The notes: generated by a model from the sequence alone, not told the origin. Numbered from the stretch's first letter, positions 1-7,270 are shown. The stretch: DNA of 64,000 nt from Heyndrickxia acidicola (GCF_001636425.1 NZ_KV440953.1:260847-324846); one strand, 5' to 3'. A program made the numbers and translations.

Positions 1-349
1 ATCCAATACAGCCCGGACTGTTGCCGGAAGTATCGGTACCGCATTCCTGGTTACGGTTATGACAACCCGGTCTGATTTCCATACGAATAACTTTGGAAAC
101 ATCATTAACAGTTCAAACGGCTATCTTACCAGCCAGCTTGGAGCACTGGGACAAGGCATTGCACAAACTGCAGGACTGCCTGCTCCATCCGGAAATGCTC
201 TTGCACTTTATACGCTATACGGAAATGTTGTAAAGCAATCAACCATTGAAGGAATTAATGATGCCTTCTTCTATGCTACAGGCATAACAACGATAGCATT
301 AATATTAGCCTTCTTTGTAAAAAGGGCTAAATCACCAATAAAAAAATAG
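1..349 (+). CDS. DHA2-family MFS drug exporter, C-terminal end (5' end outside window)
   Basis: The frame is open from base 2 and ends at TAA-less TAG 347-349. The visible part begins SNTARTVAGSIGTAFLVTVM, which matches the conserved late transmembrane segment of EmrB/QacA-type (14-helix, DHA2) proton-driven exporters. One more hydrophobic helix (FYATGITTIALILAFFV) precedes a basic tail. The internal ATG at 59 is not the real start, since coding similarity continues upstream of it. Substrate cannot be told from this fragment. A clean intrinsic terminator follows. Confidence 0.8.
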   Translation, partial: SNTARTVAGSIGTAFLVTVMTTRSDFHTNNFGNIINSSNGYLTSQLGALGQGIAQTAGLPAPSGNALALYTLYGNVVKQSTIEGINDAFFYATGITTIALILAFFVKRAKSPIKK

Positions 350-360
350 AATTTTTTTAG

Positions 361-399
361 AGCCAAAGAATATACTGTAATGTTCTTTGGCTTTTTTTA
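361..399 (+). terminator. Intrinsic terminator after the exporter gene
   Basis: Ten-base arms AGCCAAAGAA (361-370) and TTCTTTGGCT (383-392) are perfectly complementary and are followed by a T tract. Bases 400-581 hold no gene. A fragment at 413-440 (GCTCAGTTAAAAAT...) resembles the left end of the repeat at 12054. Confidence 0.85.
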
Positions 400-581
400 T
401 GTTTTTTTTTCAAAAGCTCAGTTAAAAATTAATGTTTTTAACGCAAATACCAACAATGATTAAGAAAAAGTTCAATTAAATTAGAAGGGAACCTTAAACT
501 TGTTTCTTCAGTTATAGGGGGAGCGCCTTACATCCTCTTCTAAGAAAAAAATTAAAAATTTAAAATAGGCATAAAAAGGGG

Positions 582-610
582 TTTACAATTATGGTATTAA
601 TGGATATACT
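582..610 (+). promoter_or_regulatory. SigA-type promoter of the small-ORF (yrzI-like) operon
   Basis: TTTACA (582-587) and TATACT (605-610) are separated by exactly 17 bases. Predicted transcription start is near 617, just ahead of the 26-residue ORF. Read by eye only. Confidence 0.6.
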
Positions 611-651
611 TACCAGTGTAAGAGAAATTCTTTAAAAGGAGGTCGTTTCAC

Positions 652-732
652 ATGTTATATCTATCTGCAGTCATCGAACTAAACAATCATTATCAAACAC
701 ATTCGACCTTTAAAGGATTGGAACTTATTTAA
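652..732 (+). CDS. Small ORF of 26 residues, first in the yrzI-like operon
   Basis: ATG 652 follows a near-perfect ribosome site (AAAGGAGGTCG) at good spacing, and the frame closes at TAA 730-732. The peptide starts MLYLSAVIELNNHYQ and ends KGLELI. I do not recognise it. The strong ribosome site, the promoter just upstream and the chain of short ORFs downstream argue that it is translated. It could be a leader peptide, because two terminator-like hairpins follow directly. Confidence 0.5.
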   Translation: MLYLSAVIELNNHYQTHSTFKGLELI

Positions 733-747
733 ACTTTAAATCCAATG

Positions 748-782
748 CCGCGGGAGAATGTGGTCCTTTCCTGCGGTTTTTT
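748..782 (+). terminator. First of two tandem terminator-like hairpins in the yrzI-like operon
   Basis: CCGCGGGA (748-755) pairs with TCCTGCGG (769-776) with one G-T pair, followed by TTTTTT. It sits 15 bases after the stop of the 26-residue ORF and resembles the second hairpin at 810-843 in both sequence and shape. Confidence 0.6.
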
Positions 783-806
783 GCTTGTTTCCATAAAGGA
801 ATCATT

Positions 807-857
807 ATGCCGCAGGAGGATATTCTCTCTTGCGGTATTTTTTATGTAAGGAGGTGA
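807..857 (+). CDS. Possible 16-residue ORF running through the second hairpin
   Basis: ATG 807 lies six bases after AAAGGA and encodes MPQEDILSCGIFYVRR, ending at TGA 855-857. The frame covers the whole second terminator-like hairpin, and its last codons overlap the ribosome site of the yrzI-like gene. Translation would keep the hairpin open, so this may be a regulatory leader ORF. It is also short enough to be chance. Confidence 0.3.
   Translation: MPQEDILSCGIFYVRR
810..843 (+). terminator. Second tandem terminator-like hairpin, just before the yrzI-like gene
   Basis: CCGCAGGAG (810-818) pairs with CTCTTGCGG (827-835) over nine pairs with one G-T, followed by TATTTTTTA. The stem starts with the same ATGCCGC as the first hairpin, so the two look duplicated. 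A terminator inside the operon suggests attenuation or partial read-through. Confidence 0.6.
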
Positions 858-862
858 GAAAT

Positions 863-1006
863 ATGACATTGAATTTACTTTTTGTTACTGTGACCATTAA
901 ATTGAAGAACAAGACAATTGAGCAATACCAGCACGAAGAAAACGTACATCGTTTGTATGACGAATACAAAAACAAGCAAACTGAAATAGGGATACGCGTA
1001 TTTTAA
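863..1006 (+). CDS. yrzI: YrzI-family small protein (47 residues)
   Basis: ATG 863 follows AAGGAGGTGAGAAAT, an ideal ribosome site. The product has a hydrophobic start MTLNLLFVTVTIKLK and a charged tail rich in E, K, Y and H (EQYQHEENVHRLYDEYKNKQ). This layout is that of the short YrzI family of Bacillus, described as sporulation-associated in family models; its function is unknown. In B. subtilis yrzI is cotranscribed with other very short ORFs, one of which is cut by the ribosome-associated nuclease Rae1, and the same arrangement appears here. A spurious antisense frame covers it. Confidence 0.7.
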   Translation: MTLNLLFVTVTIKLKNKTIEQYQHEENVHRLYDEYKNKQTEIGIRVF

Positions 1007-1051
1007 TAGTGAGTAATGAAACATCCTAATAAGATGAGAGGAGAATGTATA

Positions 1052-1111
1052 ATGACAATTTATCAAATGAAAAGGCTGAATTCTTTATGGGTAGAGAAGG
1101 ACTCTGCCTAA
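1052..1111 (+). CDS. 19-residue ORF, possible S1025-type Rae1 target peptide
   Basis: ATG 1052 follows GAGAGGAGAATGTATA, and the frame gives MTIYQMKRLNSLWVEKDSA before TAA 1109-1111. In B. subtilis the yrzI operon carries S1025, a 17-residue ORF that Rae1 cleaves on the ribosome just upstream of a lysine codon. This ORF is in the equivalent setting and has GAG-AAG (Glu-Lys) near its end. The match to S1025 is inferred from position, size and the Glu-Lys codon pair; I have not aligned the sequences. Confidence 0.5.
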   Translation: MTIYQMKRLNSLWVEKDSA

Positions 1112-1134
1112 CGACTGCAACGGGAGAGGATAAC

Positions 1135-1188
1135 ATGTTTTTAAATATACTGATTTTTACGGTTCATTTTCGTAAACAAAAAAGCTGA
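1135..1188 (+). CDS. 17-residue ORF resembling the YrzI N-terminus
   Basis: ATG 1135 follows CGGGAGAGGATAAC and gives MFLNILIFTVHFRKQKS, ending at TGA 1186-1188 inside the operon terminator stem. It aligns with MTLNLLFVTVTIKLKNK of the YrzI-like gene without gaps: L-N, L, T-V and the basic tail coincide. It may be a shortened YrzI paralogue or an ORF cut off by the terminator. Confidence 0.45.
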   Translation: MFLNILIFTVHFRKQKS

Positions 1189-1209
1189 CTGAAATAAGTC
1201 AGCTTTTTT
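1178..1209. terminator. Bidirectional terminator between the small-ORF operon and the hpaB-like gene
   Basis: AAAAAAGCTGACT (1178-1190) is the exact complement of AGTCAGCTTTTTT (1197-1209), with a six-base loop. T tracts on both strands let it serve the + strand micro-operon and the convergent - strand gene. Confidence 0.85.
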
Positions 1210-1220
1210 GTTGCATTAGC

Positions 1221-2660
1221 TTATAGGTTTAAAAAGTTATAAACTGCTTCAACATGCTTTCTTTTGTCATATTGCCTGTAAAGATTACTCGCTAGCCGAA
1301 CTGGATCACCAAAAAAATATCTTTCATATTGAGTTTGTCTTGTACCGAAGGAACTCATCGTTAGATCCCACGCAAGACGGAATATTTTCACCCGTTCTTC
1401 AGCGTTTTTACTGTCCGCTTGTAAATAGAGATCCAAATCTCTTCTGACGTTAGTTTGAAAAGCATTTTCAGTAGGTAATGTAACCATTCCGCTTGCTCCA
1501 ATTAGCTGGATAATTTCGCAAAAACGAGGATAGATTTTAGGGAATACGTTACTAACGACTTGAAGAGGTATAATACTTGGCCGCATATATCCCCATTCAT
1601 CAGTCTTAGCATCCTCTTCCGATTTTTCAAGCAATGCTTTCATCGTTTCAAGACCAATAATCATTTCAGAAAGCTTTTCCTGGATATGCTGATATTCACT
1701 AACATTAATGGTTTCCACAAGAATCTGAGCAATTCCAAGAATAAATTCTGTTTTAACAATCTGTCTAATAACGACTTGATGGTAGGCAAAGGCATGAAAA
1801 GAGCTTTGAGTGATGAAATCAGTAGAGGCATCCACATTATTGTAAAAAAATACACGATCCCATGGTACTAAAACATTATCAAAGACAACGATGGAATCCA
1901 TTTCTTCATATCTTGAGCTTAATGGGTGATTAAAAAGAGATTCTCCTAATACAAAAGATTCTCTGCAAATGAATCTTAGTCCTTTCGTATTTGAAGAAAT
2001 GGAAAAGGCAAATGCTTCATCCGGATCAAAAAACAGTCTTGGAGCAGAAAAAACCAATACTTCATCTGTTAATCCTCCTTGGGTAGCAAGGAGGCGGGCC
2101 CCTTTAATGACCAGGCCTTTTTCATTTTTTTCCACTACCTTTGCTGAAATAGGTACATCAGAAAACCCCAGATTGATTTGTGAACGATTTACCTGTGGAG
2201 TAATAAACGTATGTGTAAAGGAGAGATCTTGCTCCATTGCTCTTTCGTACAAAGATTGAATGTTTTCCGGGAAGCAATTCTCCATTCCATTTAGCAGAGA
2301 GGCTGAAGAGGCAAAGCTCATAATGACTGTGTTCATATAATCTGGACTTCTTCCCATTAATCCATGTGTGTGTCGTGCCCAGTGTTCAATCATTTTTCTT
2401 CTTTTTTTTAAATCCTCCCTTGTTCGGGGTTGGAGGTAGGAGAGTCCTATTGGATCTTTTTTGCCTTCATGGAAGAATGTCATTTCATCCTTAATATTCG
2501 GCGCTATCTGCAAATCATAAAGAGAGGCTTTTGTCTGAAGGAGCCCTTTAAAAGCAGGATGCTCAGAAATATTTCCCTCAATTTTGTTCCCGTCATACCA
2601 AATTTCATTTTGAAGCTGATTTAATCGGTCGATAAAATCTTTCCCATTCAGAATTCCCAT
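1221..2660 (-). CDS. hpaB: 4-hydroxyphenylacetate 3-monooxygenase, HpaB-type oxygenase subunit
   Basis: The 479-residue product has the length and overall pattern of the HpaB/PheA/TftD FADH2-dependent aromatic hydroxylases. Supporting stretches are SYLQPRTREDLKKRRKMIEHWA near the N-terminus, GRSPDYMNTVIMSFA (about residues 103-117) and the mid-protein FDNVLVPWDRVFFYNN. The family ortho-hydroxylates phenolic acids with reduced FAD from a partner reductase (HpaC). No reductase gene lies nearby, so reduced flavin would have to come from elsewhere. GGAG precedes ATG 2660 at good spacing. It is convergent with the small-ORF operon. The exact substrate is not predictable. Confidence 0.85.
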   Translation of the reverse strand: MGILNGKDFIDRLNQLQNEIWYDGNKIEGNISEHPAFKGLLQTKASLYDLQIAPNIKDEMTFFHEGKKDPIGLSYLQPRTREDLKKRRKMIEHWARHTHGLMGRSPDYMNTVIMSFASSASLLNGMENCFPENIQSLYERAMEQDLSFTHTFITPQVNRSQINLGFSDVPISAKVVEKNEKGLVIKGARLLATQGGLTDEVLVFSAPRLFFDPDEAFAFSISSNTKGLRFICRESFVLGESLFNHPLSSRYEEMDSIVVFDNVLVPWDRVFFYNNVDASTDFITQSSFHAFAYHQVVIRQIVKTEFILGIAQILVETINVSEYQHIQEKLSEMIIGLETMKALLEKSEEDAKTDEWGYMRPSIIPLQVVSNVFPKIYPRFCEIIQLIGASGMVTLPTENAFQTNVRRDLDLYLQADSKNAEERVKIFRLAWDLTMSSFGTRQTQYERYFFGDPVRLASNLYRQYDKRKHVEAVYNFLNL

Positions 2661-2803
2661 GATGCCACTCCTTGTTTTTAAACAGTTTAGAAATGGAACT
2701 GTATATTACGCTAGTTTCATCTTATTGAGAAATGGGCAAACCTGATACAAATTTTAAGAAGGAGAACCTTTTTTTAAAAAAAATAAGTATAAATCATAAT
2801 GGC

Positions 2804-2902
2804 TGAGAACTGCTCTTTTTTAGCTCATTTGTTTGAAACTCCCGTTTGGCACACCTTTTTAGCTCAGCTGAAATAATCAGCCAAAAAACAACAGAGTTCT
2901 CA
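2804..2902. repeat. Family A repeat, degraded copy, upstream of sigK
   Basis: The core TTTTTAGCTCATTTGTTTGAAACTCCCGTTT matches the start of copies at 5952 and 22393 with several changes. The element is bounded by GAGAACT (2805-2811) and AGTTCTC (2895-2901), a locus-specific complementary pair outside the conserved core. Bases 2661-3106 otherwise hold only the unmarked sigK control region; no further gene is seen. Confidence 0.55.
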
Positions 2903-3106
2903 AATAAAGCTATTACTTAATGTATTAATCAATGCATCTCATTTATTGATTGGCGAGAGATAAAAAGCACTAATAATGAAGTGATTGCCATTTTTTGTGT
3001 GAATTATGGGATATTTTTCCTTTTGTTTTTCATTACAGTACATGCACAAACAAACCGGCTGATACATAAGCATGAGTATAGGCAAAAGCCTAATGGAGGT
3101 GAAAAA

Positions 3107-3832
3107 ATGTCCGGGATCTTAACAGCATTAGGGTACTTTTTTAAGGAAATAGTCTTCCTTGTGTCTTATGTGAAAAACAATGCTTTTCCACAGCCGTTGT
3201 CTGCTAGTGAGGAAAGAAAATATCTCAGAGGAATGGCAAATGGGGATGAGGAGGCCCGAAACATATTAATTGAACATAATCTTCGCCTGGTTGCGCACAT
3301 CGTCAAGAAATTTGAAAACACAGGAGAAGATGTAGAGGACTTAATCTCCATTGGTACGATCGGGTTGATAAAAGCTATCGAAAGCTATTCTGAAGGTAAG
3401 GGTACAAAGCTTGCGACTTATGCAGCACGTTGTATTGAGAACGAAATCCTTATGCATTTAAGGGCTTTGAAAAAAACAAAGAAAGACGTTTCATTGCATG
3501 ATCCTATTGGCCAGGACAAAGAGGGCAATGAAATTTCGTTAATCGATGTTTTAAAATCGGAGGCTGAGGATGTCTTTGATACGATTCAGCTTAATATGGA
3601 GCTGGAAAAGGTAAAAGAGTTTATCAGTATATTAGATGAAAGGGAAAAAGAAGTCATTGTGGGACGTTTTGGCCTTGATCTTCAAAAGGAAAAAACACAA
3701 CGGGAAATTGCAAAGGAACTGGGGATATCAAGAAGCTATGTTTCCAGGATTGAAAAAAGAGCACTAATGAAAATGTTTCATGAATTTTATCGTGCGGAAA
3801 AAGAAAAGAAGAAAAAGAGCCAATATGAATAA
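3107..3832 (+). CDS. sigK: RNA polymerase sigma-K factor precursor (pro-SigK), intact
   Basis: Sigma-K directs late mother-cell transcription (coat, cortex, germination genes) during sporulation. I start at ATG 3107, after GGAGGTGAAAAA, giving 241 residues; the longer upstream frame is unsupported. The first 20 residues ([20 protein letters not shown]) form the hydrophobic pro-sequence, and [12 protein letters not shown] at residue 21 matches the known processed N-terminus after SpoIVFB cleavage. Region 2 ([26 protein letters not shown]) and region 4 (the [23 protein letters not shown] helix-turn-helix) are complete. No skin-like insertion interrupts the gene, unlike B. subtilis 168. Confidence 0.95.
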   Translation: MSGILTALGYFFKEIVFLVSYVKNNAFPQPLSASEERKYLRGMANGDEEARNILIEHNLRLVAHIVKKFENTGEDVEDLISIGTIGLIKAIESYSEGKGTKLATYAARCIENEILMHLRALKKTKKDVSLHDPIGQDKEGNEISLIDVLKSEAEDVFDTIQLNMELEKVKEFISILDEREKEVIVGRFGLDLQKEKTQREIAKELGISRSYVSRIEKRALMKMFHEFYRAEKEKKKKSQYE

Positions 3833-3903
3833 ATGGTTTTTTTTCTGAAGGATTTTTACAAAGCTAATCATACTTAATAAGGTTTGTTAAACAAATATGT
3901 TGT

Positions 3904-3951
3904 TTTTTAGCTCATTCCCTTTCTGCTCCCTTAAAGGGAATGAGCTAAAAA
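3904..3951. terminator. Perfect 19-bp hairpin after sigK, built from family A outer arms
   Basis: The arm at 3904-3922 (TTTTTAGCTCATTCCCTTT) and its exact complement at 3933-3951 enclose an 11-base or shorter loop. The part TTTTAGCTCATT/AATGAGCTAAAA is the same as the outer stem of family A repeats. It lies 72 bases past the sigK stop and can act as a terminator, although the T tract on the + strand is weak. Confidence 0.6.
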
Positions 3952-4018
3952 TATTTATTGACTAAGAAACGAGAAGCGTTATGGTACAAATGCTTCGGAT
4001 TTGGTTTTGTTTTAAAAA

Positions 4019-4048
4019 TTGAAAAAATTAAAGAAAGAAGTATATAAT
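4019..4048 (+). promoter_or_regulatory. SigA-type promoter of the M3 peptidase gene
   Basis: TTGAAA (4019-4024) and TATAAT (4043-4048) are 18 bases apart. It lies inside the longest possible reading frame of the gene, which rules out the upstream TTG start and supports ATG 4082. Confidence 0.65.
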
Positions 4049-4081
4049 GAAATGGGTTTATTACATTTTAGGGGGCTAAAT

Positions 4082-5878
4082 ATGAATACCGCTGCTTATT
4101 CAGAAACATGGGATCTTGATGTTTTTTTTTCGGGGGGAAGCCACTCTTCGGAATTTCACGAGTATTTAAAACAGTTAAGTCATTCTCTTGCGACATTTAA
4201 ACAAGAAGTCGATGAATGGAAACCAGCTTCAAAAATAGAGGATGTACAGGAACTGGCTGAGCTGCTGGCTGAAATTAGGGAAAATTCTCAGCATTTAAGA
4301 CAGGCAGTGGCGTTTGTAGGGTGTCTGCAGGCTCAGGATGTGCTGGATTCGCATGCCAATGAGTTAAGAGGCAGAGTGTCTGTTTTATCAGCTGAATTCA
4401 ATACAACACTTAGTCATTTTGATGAAAAGCTCAGCAATATAGAAGTAGATCTCTGGTCTGACATTATGGAGAAGGAACCATTTAACGCAATTCAATTTGT
4501 TTTAAATGAAAGAAGGCAGAAAGCAAAGGAAAAGCTTTCCAAGGAACAGGAAGCGCTTATTAATGCCTTGAGTGTGGATGGTTACCATGGATGGGGAGAA
4601 ATGTATGATGCATTAGTAAGCCATGTGAAAATCCCGTTTTCAGATAATGATGAAGAAAAAGAACTTTCTGTAGGGCAGGCATCAAATAAATTTTCTCACC
4701 CTAATCGTAAGGTCCGTCAAGAGGTTTTTAAAAGCTGGGAGAATGCCTGGGACCAGCAGGCGGATCTTCTGGCTGCCACATTAAATCATCTTTCCGGCTT
4801 TAGGCTTGCGGTTTATAAAGAAAGAAAATGGGACACGGATATCTTAAAGGAAGCATTAAGCTATAACCGGATGGAAAAAGAAACGCTGGATACAATGTGG
4901 AAAGTGATTAGTGATCTTAAGGAGCCCTTTAAAGCATTCCTTGAAAGAAAAGCAAAGCTTTTAGGAGTAGAGAATCTTAGTTGGTTTGATTTGGATGCTC
5001 CGGTAGGCGATGCAGACCATCGATACTCCTTTCAGGAGGGGGCGGCCTTTATCATTCATCATTTTAGGGAGTTTGGCGACAAGCTGGCAGATTTTACTGA
5101 AATAGCATTTGAGGACCGCTGGATTGAAGCGGCGGACAGACCTGGCAAAAGACCTGGAGGATTTTGTACTTCCTTTCCTGTAAGCGGTCAATCGAGAATT
5201 TTTATGACCTATTCAGGGACACCTTCGAATGTTTCAACATTAGCCCATGAGCTGGGGCATGCTTTCCATTCCTATGCCTTAAAGGATGTGCATGCCTTAA
5301 ATCGCAGCTATGCTATGAATGTGGCTGAAACCGCTTCAACATTTGCTGAAATGATTGTAGCGGATGCATCGTTAAAATCAGCAAAAGGAAAGGCAGAACG
5401 AATACATTTACTGGAGGATAAAATTCAGCGTTCAGTAGCGCTGTTAATGAATATTCATGCACGCTTTTTGTTTGAAACAAGATTTTACGAGGAACGAAAA
5501 AAAGGAGTGGTCAGCAAGGAGAGACTCAACAGTTTGATGCTGGAAGCACAGAAAGAAGCCTATGGAGATTCTTTAGAGGAATATCATCCTTTATTCTGGG
5601 CGTCTAAGCTCCATTTCTTTATAACAGGGACACCATTTTACAATTTCCCTTATACTTTCGGGTACCTGTTTTCACTAGGGATTTACGCAAAGGCAATGAA
5701 TGAAGGAAAAGGGTTTGAAAATCAATACATGGCTCTGCTCCGGGACACTGGCTCGATGAAGGTAGAAGAATTGGCACTCAAGCATCTGAATGCTGATTTG
5801 ACTCAAAGGAAATTTTGGGAAGATGGAATTAAATTATGTATTGAAGATGTTGAGGAATTTCTTGAATTAACAAAATAG
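4082..5878 (+). CDS. M3-family zinc oligoendopeptidase (PepF-like)
   Basis: The 598-residue product from ATG 4082 (AGGGGG ribosome site) is a cytoplasmic thimet-oligopeptidase-fold enzyme that cuts short peptides. The zinc motif HELGHAFHS lies near residue 393 and the third ligand is in the downstream segment NVAETASTFAEMI. The PGGFCTSFP and FMTYSGTPSNVSTLAHELGH stretches are typical of the bacterial PepF/M3 subfamily, as is the overall length (B. subtilis YusX is similar). Its physiological substrate is unknown. It is transcribed alone from its own promoter and ends at a hairpin. Confidence 0.9.
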   Translation: MNTAAYSETWDLDVFFSGGSHSSEFHEYLKQLSHSLATFKQEVDEWKPASKIEDVQELAELLAEIRENSQHLRQAVAFVGCLQAQDVLDSHANELRGRVSVLSAEFNTTLSHFDEKLSNIEVDLWSDIMEKEPFNAIQFVLNERRQKAKEKLSKEQEALINALSVDGYHGWGEMYDALVSHVKIPFSDNDEEKELSVGQASNKFSHPNRKVRQEVFKSWENAWDQQADLLAATLNHLSGFRLAVYKERKWDTDILKEALSYNRMEKETLDTMWKVISDLKEPFKAFLERKAKLLGVENLSWFDLDAPVGDADHRYSFQEGAAFIIHHFREFGDKLADFTEIAFEDRWIEAADRPGKRPGGFCTSFPVSGQSRIFMTYSGTPSNVSTLAHELGHAFHSYALKDVHALNRSYAMNVAETASTFAEMIVADASLKSAKGKAERIHLLEDKIQRSVALLMNIHARFLFETRFYEERKKGVVSKERLNSLMLEAQKEAYGDSLEEYHPLFWASKLHFFITGTPFYNFPYTFGYLFSLGIYAKAMNEGKGFENQYMALLRDTGSMKVEELALKHLNADLTQRKFWEDGIKLCIEDVEEFLELTK

Positions 5879-5883
5879 CAGTG

Positions 5884-5933
5884 AAAGGATGATGACATTG
5901 GGACAATATCGCTAATGATGTCATCCTTTTACT
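5884..5933 (+). terminator. Hairpin after the M3 peptidase gene
   Basis: AAAGGATGA pairs with TCATCCTTT across a short interior, followed by TT. Moderately strong stem, short T tract. Confidence 0.55.
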
Positions 5934-5951
5934 AGAGGATAACATTGGAAA

Positions 5952-6250
5952 TTTAGCTCATTGGTGTGAAACTACCGTTTCACGCGCCTTTCAGATCAGC
6001 CGAAAGGTTATAGAAAAGAAAGGAAACCAAAGCAAATAAGTTTGCTTTGGTTTCCTTTCTTTTTTGTAGGCTGTTTTGCATATATTGTTGCCTTTTCGCA
6101 AAAGTGTTAAATTCGTAATAAGTGAGACATCGTGGCATCTTTTCGTCTATAGTCATTTTGTTTTCAATCCTGAACTTTGTGTATCCTAGATTCATTTTAC
6201 TTATAGCAACAAAGTTTACGAAAAGAGCCTTTCTGTAAAATGAGCTAAAA
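5952..6250. repeat. Family A repeat with a 23-bp-arm hairpin and a nested family D element
   Basis: Outer arms TTTAGCTCATT (5952-5962) and AATGAGCTAAA (about 6239-6249) are complementary. Inside come hairpin 1 (GTGTGAAAC/GTTTCACGC), a CCTTTC...GAAAGG hairpin 2, and a third hairpin with perfect 23-base arms at 6014-6036 and 6041-6063. A family D element occupies 6064-6232 before the closing arm. The architecture matches the copy at 22393, but the sequence of hairpin 3 is entirely different. Confidence 0.7.
6064..6232. repeat. Family D repeat nested in a family A copy
   Basis: Runs from GTAGGCTGTTTTGCATATAT to GTTTACGAAAAGAGCCTTT; the ends carry AGGCT/AGCCT in inverted orientation. The central part (CATCGTGGCATCTTTTCGTC...GTGTATCCTAG) recurs at 63683-63830, and the right part (CAGTTTACGAAAAGAGCC) recurs at 16029-16163. 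A long minus-strand frame across it is a by-product and not a gene. Confidence 0.65.
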
Positions 6251-6487
6251 AACAAAGTCAAATGTAAGGATGTGACATGAATATGGTTAAAATAAGGATT
6301 AAGAGCAGGAAAGATCACTTGGATTGCTTGGTGCCTGAAAACAATCAGAAGGCAGCAAGGCAAAGTGCATATTGGGCAAAAAATGAAAAGAAGGATTACC
6401 TTTTTGTCATTTTATTATATAATAATACTTTACTGTGTTATCAGTATGCCTGATGTAGAAAATTTTTTCTATTATGGAGGGAAAATC

Positions 6488-7270
6488 TTGGAAAAATGGC
6501 TTTATCGTTTCTTGATTGAATTAACAAATCACAAGTTTACATCCAATCTTTTGAAAAATTTTTCCCGTTCCAGAATGAGCAGGCTGTTCATTAATTCATA
6601 TGCAAAAGCGTACAAAATTAATGTGGAAGAAATGATGGATGATATCCAATCCTATCAGACACTCCATGAATTTTTTATAAGAAGGCTAAAATCGGATGCC
6701 AGGGTAATTGATCCTGCTGAAGAAACTGTCGCAAGCCCTGTAGATGGTGTTATAGAGGAATTTGGAACGATTCTGCCCTCAAAAGAAATTCTGGTAAAGG
6801 GTAAATTGTATTCCATCGAGGAAATGCTCGGTGATCCTGCTCGAATGGAGAAATACATGGATGGATCTTTTGTGATTTTATATTTAAGCCCAAGCCATTA
6901 TCACCGTATACATAGCCCACTTAATGCCCATTTAGTTGACCAGTACGTTTTAGGGAACAGATCTTATCCGGTCAATAAATACGGATTGAAATACGGAAAA
7001 TCCACCTTATCCAAAAATTATCGGGTTGTCTCAGAGCTAAAACATCACTCAGCCCATATCGCGATGGTAAAAGTGGGGGCGATGTTTATCAACACAATAG
7101 AATGTACCTATAAAAATGAGAATTGGAAAAAAGGAGAGGAAATAGCCTATTTTTCATTTGGATCTACAGTGGTACTGCTATTTGAAAAAGGCACTTTCAC
7201 ATTAAATAATAAAATCAAAACACCTTATCATGTGAAAATGGGTGAAAGCATCGGGAGTATGCATGAATAA
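6488..7270 (+). CDS. psd: Phosphatidylserine decarboxylase proenzyme
   Basis: Converts phosphatidylserine to phosphatidylethanolamine at the membrane. I start at TTG 6488, seven or so bases after GGAGGG, giving 260 residues (B. subtilis Psd 263). Residues LYRFLIELTNH begin the conserved N-terminus. The SPVDGV motif, the LSPSHYHRIHSP active-site stretch and the self-cleavage site FGST near residue 225 (serine becomes the pyruvoyl group) are all present. A TATAAT at 6418-6423 is a candidate -10 box. It is not beside pssA as in B. subtilis. Confidence 0.93.
   Translation: MEKWLYRFLIELTNHKFTSNLLKNFSRSRMSRLFINSYAKAYKINVEEMMDDIQSYQTLHEFFIRRLKSDARVIDPAEETVASPVDGVIEEFGTILPSKEILVKGKLYSIEEMLGDPARMEKYMDGSFVILYLSPSHYHRIHSPLNAHLVDQYVLGNRSYPVNKYGLKYGKSTLSKNYRVVSELKHHSAHIAMVKVGAMFINTIECTYKNENWKKGEEIAYFSFGSTVVLLFEKGTFTLNNKIKTPYHVKMGESIGSMHE

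Noticed and set aside
2981-3106. Longer N-terminus for sigK
   Set aside because: The pro-sequence and cleavage site align exactly from ATG 3107, which has the only good ribosome site.
5980-6363. 127-residue minus-strand frame across the repeat region before psd
   Set aside because: It lies wholly in family A and D repeats, has no ribosome site, and its sequence recurs in a diverged, frame-broken form at 63683.
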